This document shows, one piece after another, positions 33,661-42,541 of a stretch of 64,000 nucleotides of DNA. The position numbers and the translations under genes are program-made. The DNA is from Muribaculaceae bacterium (GTDB lineage Bacteria > Bacteroidota > Bacteroidia > Bacteroidales > Muribaculaceae). A model generated the notes under the pieces. It did no database searches. It saw nothing but the letters and a program-made list of their open reading frames with translations, and had not been told where the DNA came from. The DNA lies in the NCBI GenBank assembly GCA_017451225.1, contig JAFSPZ010000049.1, forward strand, positions 55,226 through 119,225. The letters run 5' to 3'. Each line of letters opens with the position of its first letter. The stretch's first letter is position 1.

Positions 33661-34539
33661 TTACTCAGCTTTAGGCTCCTCGGCTTTAGGCTCCTCGGCC
33701 TTAGCTTCAGCTTCCTCAACCTTGGGCTCTTCGGCAGGAGCAGCTTCCTCCTTGCTTTCCTCGGCTACGCGGCTACGACGAACGCGAGCACGACGAGGTT
33801 TAGCCTCAGCCTCTCCCTCGGCAGCTTCGTCCTTGTTGTCAATCTTCTCAATCTTGCGCTCCTCAAGACCCTCTTTGATGGCCTCGCATACGGTATTCAA
33901 GATGATGTCAATTGACTTAGAAGCGTCATCATTAGCTGGGATTACGAAGTCAACGTTGTCAGGGTTGCTATTGGTGTCAACGATACCAAATACAGGAATA
34001 CCCAGACGATTAGCCTCAGCAACAGCAATGTGCTCCTTGAGTACGTCAACAACGAAAAGAGCAGATGGCAGACGGTTTAGGTCAGCGATAGAACCAAGGT
34101 TCTTCTCAAGCTTCGCACGCTGGCGAGTAATCTGAAGACGCTCACGCTTAGACATGTTGTCAAATGTACCGTCGGTCGACATCTTGTCGATGGCAGCCAT
34201 CTTCTTCACAGCCTTGCGAATAGTGGGGAAGTTAGTCAGCATACCGCCTGGCCAGCGCTCAATAACGTAGGGCATGCCAACCGAAGTAGCGCGGTCACAT
34301 ACAACCTGTTTTGCTTGCTTTTTGGTAGCGACGAAGAGGACCTTCTTGCCTTCCTTAGCAATGTTCTTGAGAGCAACGGCAGCTTCTTCAAGCTTAGCCT
34401 GAGTTTTGTAAAGGTCGATGATGTGAATACCATTACGCTCCATGAAGATATAAGGAGCCATAGCGGGATTCCATTTACGTTTGAGGTGACCAAAGTGACA
34501 AGTAGCGTCGAGCAGTTGGTCAAAATTTGGTGTTTGCAT
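33661..34539 (-). CDS. rpsB: 30S ribosomal protein S2
   Basis: S2 binds late in assembly between head and body of the 30S subunit and helps hold S1. The 292-residue protein has the signatures DATCHFGHLKRKWNPAMAPYIF, NGIHIIDLYKT, VLFVATKKQAKQ, RWPGGMLTNF and PVFGIVDTNSNP. The core ends near residue 228. An extension of over 60 residues is basic (RRARVRRSR) and then Glu/Ala/Pro-rich with exact short repeats (KAEEPKAEEPKAE). Ordered rplM-rpsI-rpsB-tsf on the minus strand, with 183 untranslated bases before rpsB. Confidence 0.97.
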   Translation of the reverse strand: MQTPNFDQLLDATCHFGHLKRKWNPAMAPYIFMERNGIHIIDLYKTQAKLEEAAVALKNIAKEGKKVLFVATKKQAKQVVCDRATSVGMPYVIERWPGGMLTNFPTIRKAVKKMAAIDKMSTDGTFDNMSKRERLQITRQRAKLEKNLGSIADLNRLPSALFVVDVLKEHIAVAEANRLGIPVFGIVDTNSNPDNVDFVIPANDDASKSIDIILNTVCEAIKEGLEERKIEKIDNKDEAAEGEAEAKPRRARVRRSRVAEESKEEAAPAEEPKVEEAEAKAEEPKAEEPKAE

Positions 34540-34722
34540 TTTAAATAATTTTGTTTTTGTTTACTTTCAACTTAAAACAATCACATAGTAGCCATACCTG
34601 AAAGCTTATTATATAATAATGTGTAAAAATTCATGCCACCAGGCAAGTGAGTCTATGCGATTTGGATACTAAACTCTGTTTTAGTGCTCCAGAGCAAGGT
34701 GTTGAATATTCGTAATAAAATA
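34540..34722 (-). other. 183-base spacer between rpsI and rpsB
   Basis: No gene is seen. Two short possible stems (CTCTG/CAGAG and GCC/GGC with a four-base loop) occur. Such spacers before rpsB often hold an S2-responsive leader in bacteria, but no known leader motif could be matched by eye. Confidence 0.35.
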
Positions 34723-35109
34723 TTAACGCTTGCTGAACTGGAAACGCTTGCGGGCCTTGGGCTGACCTGGTTTCTTGCGCTCTACGGCACGTGGGTCGCG
34801 AGTCATGAAGCCTTCCTTGCGGAGAGCACTCTTGTCCTCGGCATTGATTTTAACCAGTGCACGGGCAATAGCCAGACGCAGAGCCTCGGCTTGTCCCTTG
34901 TAACCACCACCAATCAGGTTCACCTTAATGTTATACTTATCGGCGACCTCAAGGGTGTTCAATGGTTGCTTAACAATGAATTGAAGAATTGGAGATGGAA
35001 AATATTCTTCAAGTGTACGCTTGTTGATTGTGATTTCGCCATTGCCTTCGCTCACGTAAACACGTGCGATAGCTGCTTTACGACGACCTACTGCATTGAT
35101 TTGTTCCAT
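34723..35109 (-). CDS. rpsI: 30S ribosomal protein S9
   Basis: S9 contacts the P-site tRNA through its basic C-terminal tail. The 128-residue protein starts MEQINAVGRRKAAIARVYV, has NLIGGGYKGQAEALRLAIARAL, and ends in the basic RKKPGQPKARKRFQFSKR (the final Lys-Arg reaches the P site in known structures). It follows rplM by 11 bases. Confidence 0.98.
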   Translation of the reverse strand: MEQINAVGRRKAAIARVYVSEGNGEITINKRTLEEYFPSPILQFIVKQPLNTLEVADKYNIKVNLIGGGYKGQAEALRLAIARALVKINAEDKSALRKEGFMTRDPRAVERKKPGQPKARKRFQFSKR

Positions 35110-35120
35110 ACTTCCAATTA

Positions 35121-35600
35121 TTATTTAAGTTTATTGATATCAATTACCTTGGGTTGCTGAGCCTCGTGGGGATGTTCTGGACCATTGTAGATATATACAT
35201 TGTTCAGAATCTTTGCACCAAGCTTATTCTTTGGGAGCATGCCCTTAATCACATGGAGGAACAAGGGGTGTTTACCAGCCTTGAGGTGTTTGTTCTCCGA
35301 CTTCTTCTGCAGTATGGCAGGTGTTGCATAACGCTGACCACCGGGATAGCCTGTGTAGCTAACGTAGGTGCGGTCGTCCCACTTATTACCAGTGAGCTTA
35401 ACCTTATCGGCGTTGATGATAATAACGTTGTCACCACAATCAACGTGTGGTGTAAAACTGGGTTTGTACTTTCCGCGCAAGATTTTCGCTACTTTTGCGC
35501 ACAAGCGACCCAGTACCTGATCGGTAGCATCCACTACTACCCATTCTTTCTGTACGTCTTCCTTGCGGATAGACACGGTCTTGTAACTTAAAGTGTTCAC
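35121..35600 (-). CDS. rplM: 50S ribosomal protein L13
   Basis: L13 is an early-assembling 23S rRNA-binding protein. The 159-residue protein has WVVVDATDQVLGRLCAKVAK, LRGKYKPSFTPHVDCGD, the KWDDRTYVSYTGYPGGQR segment and HVIKGMLPKNKLG. The first gene of the L13-S9 pair, with a 105-base leader that carries a strong hairpin at 35651-35684 and a promoter at 35712-35742. Confidence 0.97.
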   Translation of the reverse strand: MNTLSYKTVSIRKEDVQKEWVVVDATDQVLGRLCAKVAKILRGKYKPSFTPHVDCGDNVIIINADKVKLTGNKWDDRTYVSYTGYPGGQRYATPAILQKKSENKHLKAGKHPLFLHVIKGMLPKNKLGAKILNNVYIYNGPEHPHEAQQPKVIDINKLK

Positions 35601-35650
35601 TTTTAAAATCCTGATTAAAAATTAATTAAATCTTCAACAGCACACACGAT

Positions 35651-35684
35651 GACACGGCCAAATGTCAACCTTTGGCGTCCTGTC
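35651..35684 (-). promoter_or_regulatory. Hairpin in the rplM leader (candidate autoregulatory element)
   Basis: In the minus-strand transcript GCCAAA pairs with TTTGGC and, outside small bulges, GACA pairs with TGTC. The position in the leader of an r-protein operon suggests feedback control by L13 or S9, which is inference. Confidence 0.4.
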
Positions 35685-35711
35685 GAAATTATCTTGGATA
35701 TAATCGGCGTG

Positions 35712-35742
35712 CAAAGGTACGCATTATATTATTAATGGCAAC
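35712..35742 (-). promoter_or_regulatory. Promoter of rplM-rpsI
   Basis: Minus strand TACCTTTG (35712-35719) is an exact -7 element. At 19 bases upstream the -33 box reads GTTG, one mismatch from TTTG. Confidence 0.65.
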
Positions 35743-35993
35743 AACTCACCCATGCCAAACCTAGTCTCAAATAGCCTATTTTAAATATTATTAACTATTT
35801 TAGTATTTATTTATCCTATAACTATGATGAATAATACTCAAATGAGCAAAATTAAGCCATATATTTCTTGTAATAAAATGGTTCAGTTGACTCAGTTGAC
35901 TCAAATAGAAAAAATCTTCCAGGATTATAGTGCAAGTATCTTGTAAAATTGCTTTCTTCAATTTATCAAAACATCATACCACAGAACATAAAA

Positions 35994-36025
35994 GATGCAG
36001 CAGATTTTAGTTTATCTGCCGCATC
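35994..36025 (-). terminator. Terminator of trpB2
   Basis: GATGC-GCAGAT pairs with ATCTGC-GCATC with one internal mismatch and an eight-base loop; a short T-run follows on the minus strand. Confidence 0.7.
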
Positions 36026-36052
36026 AAAATGTTTATAGTATAGACTTAAAAG

Positions 36053-37417
36053 TTAAAGCAGTTTCTCAATATCTCGTGTTGTTTTCTCAATATCTTCGGC
36101 CGTAACTTCATAGTTTGTCAAATCATTAGCAAAATAACGGTCATAGGCAGTCATGTCGATAAGGCCATGACCTGAAAGGTTGAACAAAATGGTCTTGCTC
36201 TCACCACTGACCTTACACTTCATGGCCTCGTTAATTGTGGCCGCAATTGCATGAGACGACTCTGGCGCCGGAATGATGCCCTCGCTACGAGCAAACATTG
36301 TAGCCGCCTTGAATGTATCTAATTGTTGTATATCTACAGCCTCAATCAAGTCATCATGTTTGAGCTGACTGATTATTGCACCACCACCATGATAACGCAA
36401 ACCACCCGCATGAATATTGGCTGGCTGGAAGTTATGGCCAAGTGTGAACATAGGAATAAGAGGTGTATAACCTGCCTCATCACCAAAGTCATACTGAAAA
36501 ATGCCTCGAGTGAGTTTTGGGCAAGACGCCGGCTCAGCTGCCACAAAACGAGTGCCATTTCTATCCCCATTAAGTTTATGCCTCATGAATGGGAATGCCA
36601 ATCCCGAGAAATTACTGCCACCTCCAAAGCATGCGACGACCACATCGGGATATTCACCAGCCATTTCCATCTGTTTCTCGGCCTCAAGTCCAATAACCGT
36701 TTGATGCAAAGCCACATGGTTTAGTACCGAGCCTAAAACATACTTACAATTGGGAGTACTCATCGCCAATTCCACTGCTTCGCTGATTGCGGTCCCCAAA
36801 GAGCCTTGATAATTGGGATTATAAGTGATGATTTTTCTTCCTGCTTTAGTTGACATACTTGGCGAAGAAATAACCTCGGCTCCATAAGTTTGCATCATCG
36901 AGCGACGATAAGGTTTCTGGTTAAATGATATTTTCACCATGTAAACTGCCAATTCTAGTCCAAAGTGCTTAGCAGCAAGCGACAAAGCCGCACCCCACTG
37001 GCCTGCTCCAGTCTCGGTTGTAATGTTTGTCACCCCTTCTTGTTTGCAATAATAGGCCTGGGCAATTGCCGAGTTTAGCTTGTGCGAGCCCACAGGACTC
37101 ACGCTTTCATTTTTGAAATATATGTGTGCAGGTGTGTCGAGAAGTTTTTCCAACCCTGTAGCTCTTACCAATGGTGTTGGACGCCAAATGCGATACATTT
37201 CCCTCACCTCTTCGGGGATTTCAATCCATCGATCGGCTGTGTTAAGCTCTTGATCGGATGCCGCTTTTGAGAAGATAGGATACAAATCTTCGGGCAAGAG
37301 TGGTTGTTTTGTTGCTGGGTGGATTAAAGGTAATGGCTTATTGGCCATATCGGGAATAATGTTATACCATGATTGAGGTATATCATTCTCTTGAAGTAAA
37401 AACTTTTTTGATTTCAT
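36053..37417 (-). CDS. TrpB2-type tryptophan synthase beta-like PLP enzyme
   Basis: TrpB2 enzymes join indole and serine to tryptophan, often without the TrpA partner. The 454-residue protein has WRPTPLVRATGLEKLLD, the PLP lysine in GSHKLNSAIAQA, TETGAGQWGAALS, the phosphate-binding CFGGGSNFSG and the closing PAPESSHAIAA and LSGHGLIDM. It is longer than TrpB1 (about 400), as is usual for TrpB2. No trpA or other trp gene adjoins. Tryptophanase lies 16 kb away, so the window holds both an indole-making and a possible indole-using enzyme. A -7-like TATCTTTG lies upstream at 37454-37461 (minus strand). Confidence 0.92.
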   Translation of the reverse strand: MKSKKFLLQENDIPQSWYNIIPDMANKPLPLIHPATKQPLLPEDLYPIFSKAASDQELNTADRWIEIPEEVREMYRIWRPTPLVRATGLEKLLDTPAHIYFKNESVSPVGSHKLNSAIAQAYYCKQEGVTNITTETGAGQWGAALSLAAKHFGLELAVYMVKISFNQKPYRRSMMQTYGAEVISSPSMSTKAGRKIITYNPNYQGSLGTAISEAVELAMSTPNCKYVLGSVLNHVALHQTVIGLEAEKQMEMAGEYPDVVVACFGGGSNFSGLAFPFMRHKLNGDRNGTRFVAAEPASCPKLTRGIFQYDFGDEAGYTPLIPMFTLGHNFQPANIHAGGLRYHGGGAIISQLKHDDLIEAVDIQQLDTFKAATMFARSEGIIPAPESSHAIAATINEAMKCKVSGESKTILFNLSGHGLIDMTAYDRYFANDLTNYEVTAEDIEKTTRDIEKLL

Positions 37418-37554
37418 AAATGTATATTTATTCTTATTTTACGATAATAGATGCAAAGATATACAATATATCTGTATATTTATTGCGTTTAACTTATTTT
37501 TTGATAAGCAAACATTATATAACGTGATTTATCTATACTTTTGTAAATATAAAG

Positions 37555-37899
37555 ATGAAAAAACGACAACACATAGTCTATTCATGGATGCTGCTTTTGA
37601 TTATAGTGTCAATGCAGCTTGTCAATTCTTTCCACTTTCATGAGCCACAAATAACTACTAAAGTGGAATGTGACATGTGTAGCCATCACATTCATCACTC
37701 GGGACACCTCACAGGCGACCAATACCACATGCACCCATGCTTGTCATGCCAGTTGTCAAGCAATGAGTTTATTGAGCCTCAATCCACACACATCTCAAGC
37801 ACACATCAATTTATTGTCAAGCTTGAGGTTTGTCCATTCCAAACTAAACCTATAACATACCCAACCAGCTGTCCTTCTCGCGCTTCTCCCCTGATTTGA
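37555..37899 (+). CDS. Small secreted Cys/His-rich protein
   Basis: The 114-residue protein begins with a basic start and one hydrophobic segment (about residues 8-25), a signal peptide or anchor. The middle is packed with metal-type ligands: HFHEP, CDMCSHHIHHSGHL, HMHPCLSCQ (about 27-67), giving two C-x2-C pairs and about eight His within 40 residues. No named family is recognised. It lies 96 bases before a TonB-dependent receptor whose plug also carries a C-x2-C, so a role in metal or metal-complex capture is likely but inferred. A -7-like TACTTTTG lies just upstream (37536-37543). Confidence 0.7.
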   Translation: MKKRQHIVYSWMLLLIIVSMQLVNSFHFHEPQITTKVECDMCSHHIHHSGHLTGDQYHMHPCLSCQLSSNEFIEPQSTHISSTHQFIVKLEVCPFQTKPITYPTSCPSRASPLI

Positions 37900-37995
37900 T
37901 ATAAGCATCTATCCCCATCAATCTCTTGCTCTAATAACAGCAAGTGTAATTAATCATACATTTATCAATACAGTATATCAAATCACAAAATCACA

Positions 37996-40086
37996 ATGAA
38001 AAGATTTTTTTCTATTGTGATCGCTACATGCATAGTGGTCACAATGAGCAATAATATTCAAGCACAAGAAAAAGAAGACTCTCTCGAATCGGTTCACCTG
38101 GGTAACGTCGTGGTGACAGCCAACCACACAGCAACGCTGCAACGACTTGCCCCAGCAATTATCCAAGTGACAGGCCGCAGACTACTCTCGGCAGTTAATG
38201 CCGAATGTGTTGCCGATGCCCTATCGTTCCAACCCGGAGTAAGAGTAGAAGACGACTGCAGCAATTGCGGCTACAAGCAAGCACGAATCAATGGACTCGA
38301 TGGACATTATTCACAAATACTTATCGATTCCCGCCCAGTATTCTCGGCGGTGAGCAATCTATACGGAATTGAACAGCTACCTTCATGCATGATTGACCAA
38401 ATAGAAGTGATGAGAGGCGGAGGTTCGGCACTTTATGGAGCTTCGGCAGTAGCAGGAACAATCAATATCATCACTAGAAATCCTTCATCCAACAGCCTTG
38501 AAGCATCTCACACCATCACATCCATAGGTTGCGGTAGTACATTTGACAACAATACATCAATCAATGCATCTATTGTCAATGATGAAGACACCCGAGGTAT
38601 AACTATTTTTGCTAACAATCGATACCGTCAAGGCTATAGCCACACCGACGATGGATACACAACCCTACCGCGCCTTAGCATGCAGACTATAGGCACAAAG
38701 GCATTCTACAAGCCCACGAGCCATTCACAGCTATCTCTCACCTATTATTTCATGCATGACAACCGCCGTGGTGGCAACAAGCTGCACGAGACCCCCGAAT
38801 ATTGTAACGTCTGTGAACAAGCACGGCACAACATGCACAATGCCAATCTAGCTTGGGAGTGGACAAGCCAGGACTATAAGTGGCATTTCGACGCCTATGC
38901 CGCCTTGGCCTCTATCAAAAGACACAGTTACACAGGCGGATATGGCACTGATGAGGACCCTGATCCCGAAGCAGCTCTTTACTACAGCCGCACAACCGAC
39001 CTTACATGGATGCTTGGGACACTGGGCCGCTACAGTTTTGGACGGCTGTTATTCCTCCCTGCTCAACTCACCATTGGCCTCGAATACAACAACGACCACC
39101 TCAAGGACATAGCACAAGGCTATAATTTCACAACCAAGCAAGCAACCCACATTGCCAGTTTCTATGTCCAAAACGAGTGGAAAAATGATGTGTGGAGTTT
39201 CCTCATTGGTGCACGTTTAGACAAGCACAACCTAGTCAGCAGAGCAATCTTCAGCCCTAGAGTTAATATAAGGTACAGTCCTTCTCGTCAAATTACTCTT
39301 CGAGCCACTTATGGAGAAGGATTCCGTGCACCTCAAATCTTTGACGAAGAAATGCATATAGAGATGGCCGCAGGCAACCGTTTCAAGATTCATCTAATCG
39401 ATGGTCTAAAAGAAGAACGAAGCCATACGTTTACCCTATCGGCCAATGGTTACCACTCGGTAGGCACAACAAATTTCAACTGGACAATAGAAGGCTTCTA
39501 CACTAGCCTCTCCAATGTTTTTGCTGAACGCGAGACAGAGACAATAGATGAGCAAGGTTGCAGTGTCATCGAACGTTACAATGGCAGTGGAGCTAAGGTT
39601 ATGGGCATATCCACAACACTTGACTTTATGTTCTCACGACTCATTGATGTTGAACTGGGAGCCACATTCCAGCGCAGCCAATATGATGAAGCCGAACAAT
39701 GGAGCGATAACATTGCCCCACAGCGCAAAATGTTCCGAACTCCAAATGCCTACGGCTATTGCAATGTGAAAGTTACTCCCTTCAAAAATTTCGACATCGA
39801 CATTACCGGTACTGGAACAGGAAGCATGCTTGTCAAGCATTACGAAAGCAGCGGCACACCAGTGGATGTTGAAGTAAACACCCCTACATTTTGGGATATA
39901 AACACTAAAGTGTCTTATACATTCAATCTAACATCGAAGGTTCAAATGAACATAAATGCAGGAATCATAAACATGTTCAACCAGTTCCAGAAAGACCTTG
40001 ATCCAGGACCAGAACGCGACAGTGCTTATATCTACGGTCCATCACTACCTCGAAGTATCTATGCTGGCATAGGTTTCAAAATGTGA
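37996..40086 (+). CDS. TonB-dependent outer-membrane receptor (metal/siderophore type)
   Basis: The 696-residue protein has a signal peptide (to about residue 24, IQAQ), a plug domain (about 35-160) with LGNVVVTANHT, DALSFQPGVRVEDDCSNCG, RINGLDGHYSQILID and QIEVMRGGGSALYGASAVAGTINIITRNP, and a 22-strand-type barrel ending in a terminal Phe-containing strand (YAGIGFKM). It resembles BtuB/FepA-type receptors rather than SusC, and no SusD gene is adjacent. The DCSNCG segment in the plug and the Cys/His-rich gene just upstream suggest a metal, heme or metal-chelate substrate (inference). Confidence 0.9.
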   Translation: MKRFFSIVIATCIVVTMSNNIQAQEKEDSLESVHLGNVVVTANHTATLQRLAPAIIQVTGRRLLSAVNAECVADALSFQPGVRVEDDCSNCGYKQARINGLDGHYSQILIDSRPVFSAVSNLYGIEQLPSCMIDQIEVMRGGGSALYGASAVAGTINIITRNPSSNSLEASHTITSIGCGSTFDNNTSINASIVNDEDTRGITIFANNRYRQGYSHTDDGYTTLPRLSMQTIGTKAFYKPTSHSQLSLTYYFMHDNRRGGNKLHETPEYCNVCEQARHNMHNANLAWEWTSQDYKWHFDAYAALASIKRHSYTGGYGTDEDPDPEAALYYSRTTDLTWMLGTLGRYSFGRLLFLPAQLTIGLEYNNDHLKDIAQGYNFTTKQATHIASFYVQNEWKNDVWSFLIGARLDKHNLVSRAIFSPRVNIRYSPSRQITLRATYGEGFRAPQIFDEEMHIEMAAGNRFKIHLIDGLKEERSHTFTLSANGYHSVGTTNFNWTIEGFYTSLSNVFAERETETIDEQGCSVIERYNGSGAKVMGISTTLDFMFSRLIDVELGATFQRSQYDEAEQWSDNIAPQRKMFRTPNAYGYCNVKVTPFKNFDIDITGTGTGSMLVKHYESSGTPVDVEVNTPTFWDINTKVSYTFNLTSKVQMNINAGIINMFNQFQKDLDPGPERDSAYIYGPSLPRSIYAGIGFKM

Positions 40087-40130
40087 TATAAACCATGCTT
40101 TAGAACATCTGTTAATAAAAAACACATTTC

Positions 40131-40165
40131 AAATTAGCGAAAAATCATTTTTTTCGCTAATTTTG
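40131..40165 (+). promoter_or_regulatory. Perfect inverted repeat overlapping a -7 element
   Basis: AAATTAGCGAAAAA (40131-40144) and TTTTTCGCTAATTT (40150-40163) are perfect 14-base arms around five bases. The right arm contains the -7 match TAATTTTG (40158-40165) of the next gene. It could terminate the receptor transcript, act as an operator, or both. Confidence 0.55.
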
Positions 40166-40225
40166 CAAGTTATTAGGAACATAATCAAAAAAAACAAATA
40201 TCAAACACATTAACAATTATCTTTT

Positions 40226-42463
40226 ATGAATCGTTTTAAAACAACTTTTATGGCTTCTTTAGCGGCTTTGATGGCATTCGCTTCAAACGGAGGCACTGAG
40301 GCGACCAACCCCAGTGAAAGCCCTAGCCCATCGGCTGACGACAGGACCTTCACTCCCGAAGTGATGATGTCTTTAGGAAGAGTGGGAGATCCCCAAGTTT
40401 CCCCCGACGGCAAGCAAATTCTCTTTAACGTCAACTATCAGAACGTGGAGGAGAACAAAGGCAACAGCGACCTATGGCTTGTAGACATCGACGGCAAGAA
40501 ACCTGCCAAGAGCATCACAAGCACTCCTTCGAGCGAGAACAATGCCGTGTGGATTAACAACGGCGACAAGATTGCGTTCCTCTATCAAGGTCAAGTCTGG
40601 ATAATGAATTCCGACGGTTCCAACCGTCAACAAGTGAGTAACCTCAAGAATGGTATTGACGGCTTTGTAATTTCGCCAGATGGTAATAAAATTGTCATGA
40701 TTAGCAATGTGAAGTATGGCAAGACACTGCCCACCGATCATTATCCCGAACTTGACAAAGCTAACGCTCGCATAATTGACGACATGATGCATAAACACTG
40801 GGACGAATGGGTAACCGAAGTGCCCCACCCCTTTGTCGCCGATTTCACTGGCAATTTTGTGGGAGATGCCACTGACATCCTTGAAGGCACTGAATATGAG
40901 TCACCCATGAAACCTTGGGGAGGCATTGAGTCGCTAGCTTGGACTGCCGACAGCAAACAAGTAATATACGTTTGCCGCAAGAAAACAGGCAAAGAATATG
41001 CTTTCTCAACCAATAGTGACCTTTACCTCTATGACGTAGCTCAAGGTAAAACCGTTAAAAACCTCACCGAAGGCATGATGGGCTATGACACCAACCCACG
41101 TGTTTTCAAAGACAAAGTTGCATTCCTGTCGATGGAGCACGACGGTTATGAGGCCGACAAGAACCGCATCTTTGTCCTAGACATGAAGACTGGAACAAAG
41201 ACCGACCTCACTGAAAATTGGGATTACAGCGCCGACGACCTCGCATGGTCACCCGACGGCAAATACATCTATTTCCTTGCACCTTACCAGGGTACAATTC
41301 CCATGTTCCGTGTAAATGTTGACACAAAGAAGGTTGAAACAGTTACTCCTGGTATCGAAGACTGGCACGACTATGCAGCAATCGTTCCTGTTAAAGGCAA
41401 CAAACTGATTACTGTTCGCCACAATTATGCTGAGCCTAACGAGATTTTCAGTGTAGAAATGGGCAAACAACCTGTCAAGTTAACATCAATAAATGATAAA
41501 ATTCTCGCCTCGGTTGATGACGTTACAATGCGTAAAGAAATAGTAAGAACTACCGACGGCAAAGACATGACAGTATGGGTTGTTCTACCGCCAAACTTCG
41601 ACCCTAACAAGAAATATCCTTCTATCTTCTTCTGCGAGGGAGGCCCACAGTCTCCAGTGAGTCAGTTCTTCTCATATCGCTGGAACTTCAAGCTCATGGC
41701 AAGTCAAGGATATGTTGTAATCGCTCCCAACCGCCGCGGTCTGCCCGGTTTTGGCACAGAATGGAACGCTCAAATCAGTGGAGACTATGGAGGCCAGAAC
41801 ATGCGTGACTATATGAGTGCCGCCAACTACATGAAACAGCAGTCATACATCGACGGCGACCGCATGGGTGCTGTAGGAGCCAGCTATGGTGGATACTCAG
41901 TTTACTGGTTAGCAGGAAATCATAACAATACATTTGCTTGCTTCCTGGCTCATGCCGGCATTTTCAACCTTGAGGCTCAATATCTTGAGACCGAGGAAAT
42001 GTGGTTTGTACAATGGGATCTTGGCGGTCCTCGCTGGGACAAAAATAATGCCATCGCACAAAAGACATACCGTGAGGCTAATCCTTACAACTTTGTACAG
42101 AATTGGAACACTCCTATCATGATTACAGCCGGTGAACTTGACTACCGAATCGTCTTCACACAGGCTTGCCAAGCATTCAATGCTGCACAGATTCGTGGAA
42201 TTCCATCACGCATGGTACTCTTCCCTGAGGAGAACCACTGGATTCTTCGTCCACAAAATGCACTTGTGTGGCATCGTGAATATTTCCGCTGGCTTGACAC
42301 TTGGCTCAAACCAGATAGTGAGGCATCAAAAGCCTACAAGGCCCATAATGACTCAATAGCCAAGATTAAGGAACAAGAGAGAAAAGGCGCGCCCACTCCT
42401 ATGCCCAAAATTCAGGAAACGTTAAACATAACAAATCCCAACCTCAAGGACATCAAGAGATAA
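40226..42463 (+). CDS. Secreted S9-family serine peptidase (DPP/prolyl-oligopeptidase type)
   Basis: The 745-residue protein removes dipeptides or cleaves oligopeptides in the periplasm. A signal peptide (about 1-22) precedes a PD40-type beta-propeller (about 50-410; repeats such as SPDGKQILF, WSPDGKYIYF). The C-terminal alpha/beta-hydrolase domain (about 450-745) holds Ser553 in GASYGGYS, Asp639 in GELDYR and His671 in ENHWI, completing the triad. The C-terminus is Lys/Pro-rich. Family choice between DPP IV, DPP5 and acylaminoacyl peptidase cannot be made by eye. Confidence 0.93.
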   Translation: MNRFKTTFMASLAALMAFASNGGTEATNPSESPSPSADDRTFTPEVMMSLGRVGDPQVSPDGKQILFNVNYQNVEENKGNSDLWLVDIDGKKPAKSITSTPSSENNAVWINNGDKIAFLYQGQVWIMNSDGSNRQQVSNLKNGIDGFVISPDGNKIVMISNVKYGKTLPTDHYPELDKANARIIDDMMHKHWDEWVTEVPHPFVADFTGNFVGDATDILEGTEYESPMKPWGGIESLAWTADSKQVIYVCRKKTGKEYAFSTNSDLYLYDVAQGKTVKNLTEGMMGYDTNPRVFKDKVAFLSMEHDGYEADKNRIFVLDMKTGTKTDLTENWDYSADDLAWSPDGKYIYFLAPYQGTIPMFRVNVDTKKVETVTPGIEDWHDYAAIVPVKGNKLITVRHNYAEPNEIFSVEMGKQPVKLTSINDKILASVDDVTMRKEIVRTTDGKDMTVWVVLPPNFDPNKKYPSIFFCEGGPQSPVSQFFSYRWNFKLMASQGYVVIAPNRRGLPGFGTEWNAQISGDYGGQNMRDYMSAANYMKQQSYIDGDRMGAVGASYGGYSVYWLAGNHNNTFACFLAHAGIFNLEAQYLETEEMWFVQWDLGGPRWDKNNAIAQKTYREANPYNFVQNWNTPIMITAGELDYRIVFTQACQAFNAAQIRGIPSRMVLFPEENHWILRPQNALVWHREYFRWLDTWLKPDSEASKAYKAHNDSIAKIKEQERKGAPTPMPKIQETLNITNPNLKDIKR

Positions 42464-42483
42464 ATATTTCTCAAGCTAAGAAT

Positions 42484-42520
42484 AAAATAGCGCGCCAGAT
42501 TTGTTCTGACGCGCTATTTT
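42484..42520. terminator. Bidirectional terminator between the S9 peptidase and dockerin-repeat genes
   Basis: AAAATAGCGCG and CGCGCTATTTT, extended inward by CAGA/TCTG with a mismatch, form a strong stem with A-run and T-run flanks on both strands. Confidence 0.9.
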
Positions 42521-42541
42521 CATATTATGATAGTAATTTTA

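Larger units (their letters stand above)
35601..36052. other. 452-base intergenic region between rplM and trpB2
   Basis: Contains the rplM leader and promoter (35601-35742) and the trpB2 terminator (35994-36025). Between them, 35750-35990 is AT-rich without a gene; a nine-base unit TCAGTTGAC occurs twice in a row near 35884-35901. Confidence 0.6.

Noticed and set aside
35884-35904. Nine-base unit TCAGTTGAC repeated twice
   Set aside because: Too short to interpret; likely chance or simple slippage in an AT-rich gap.
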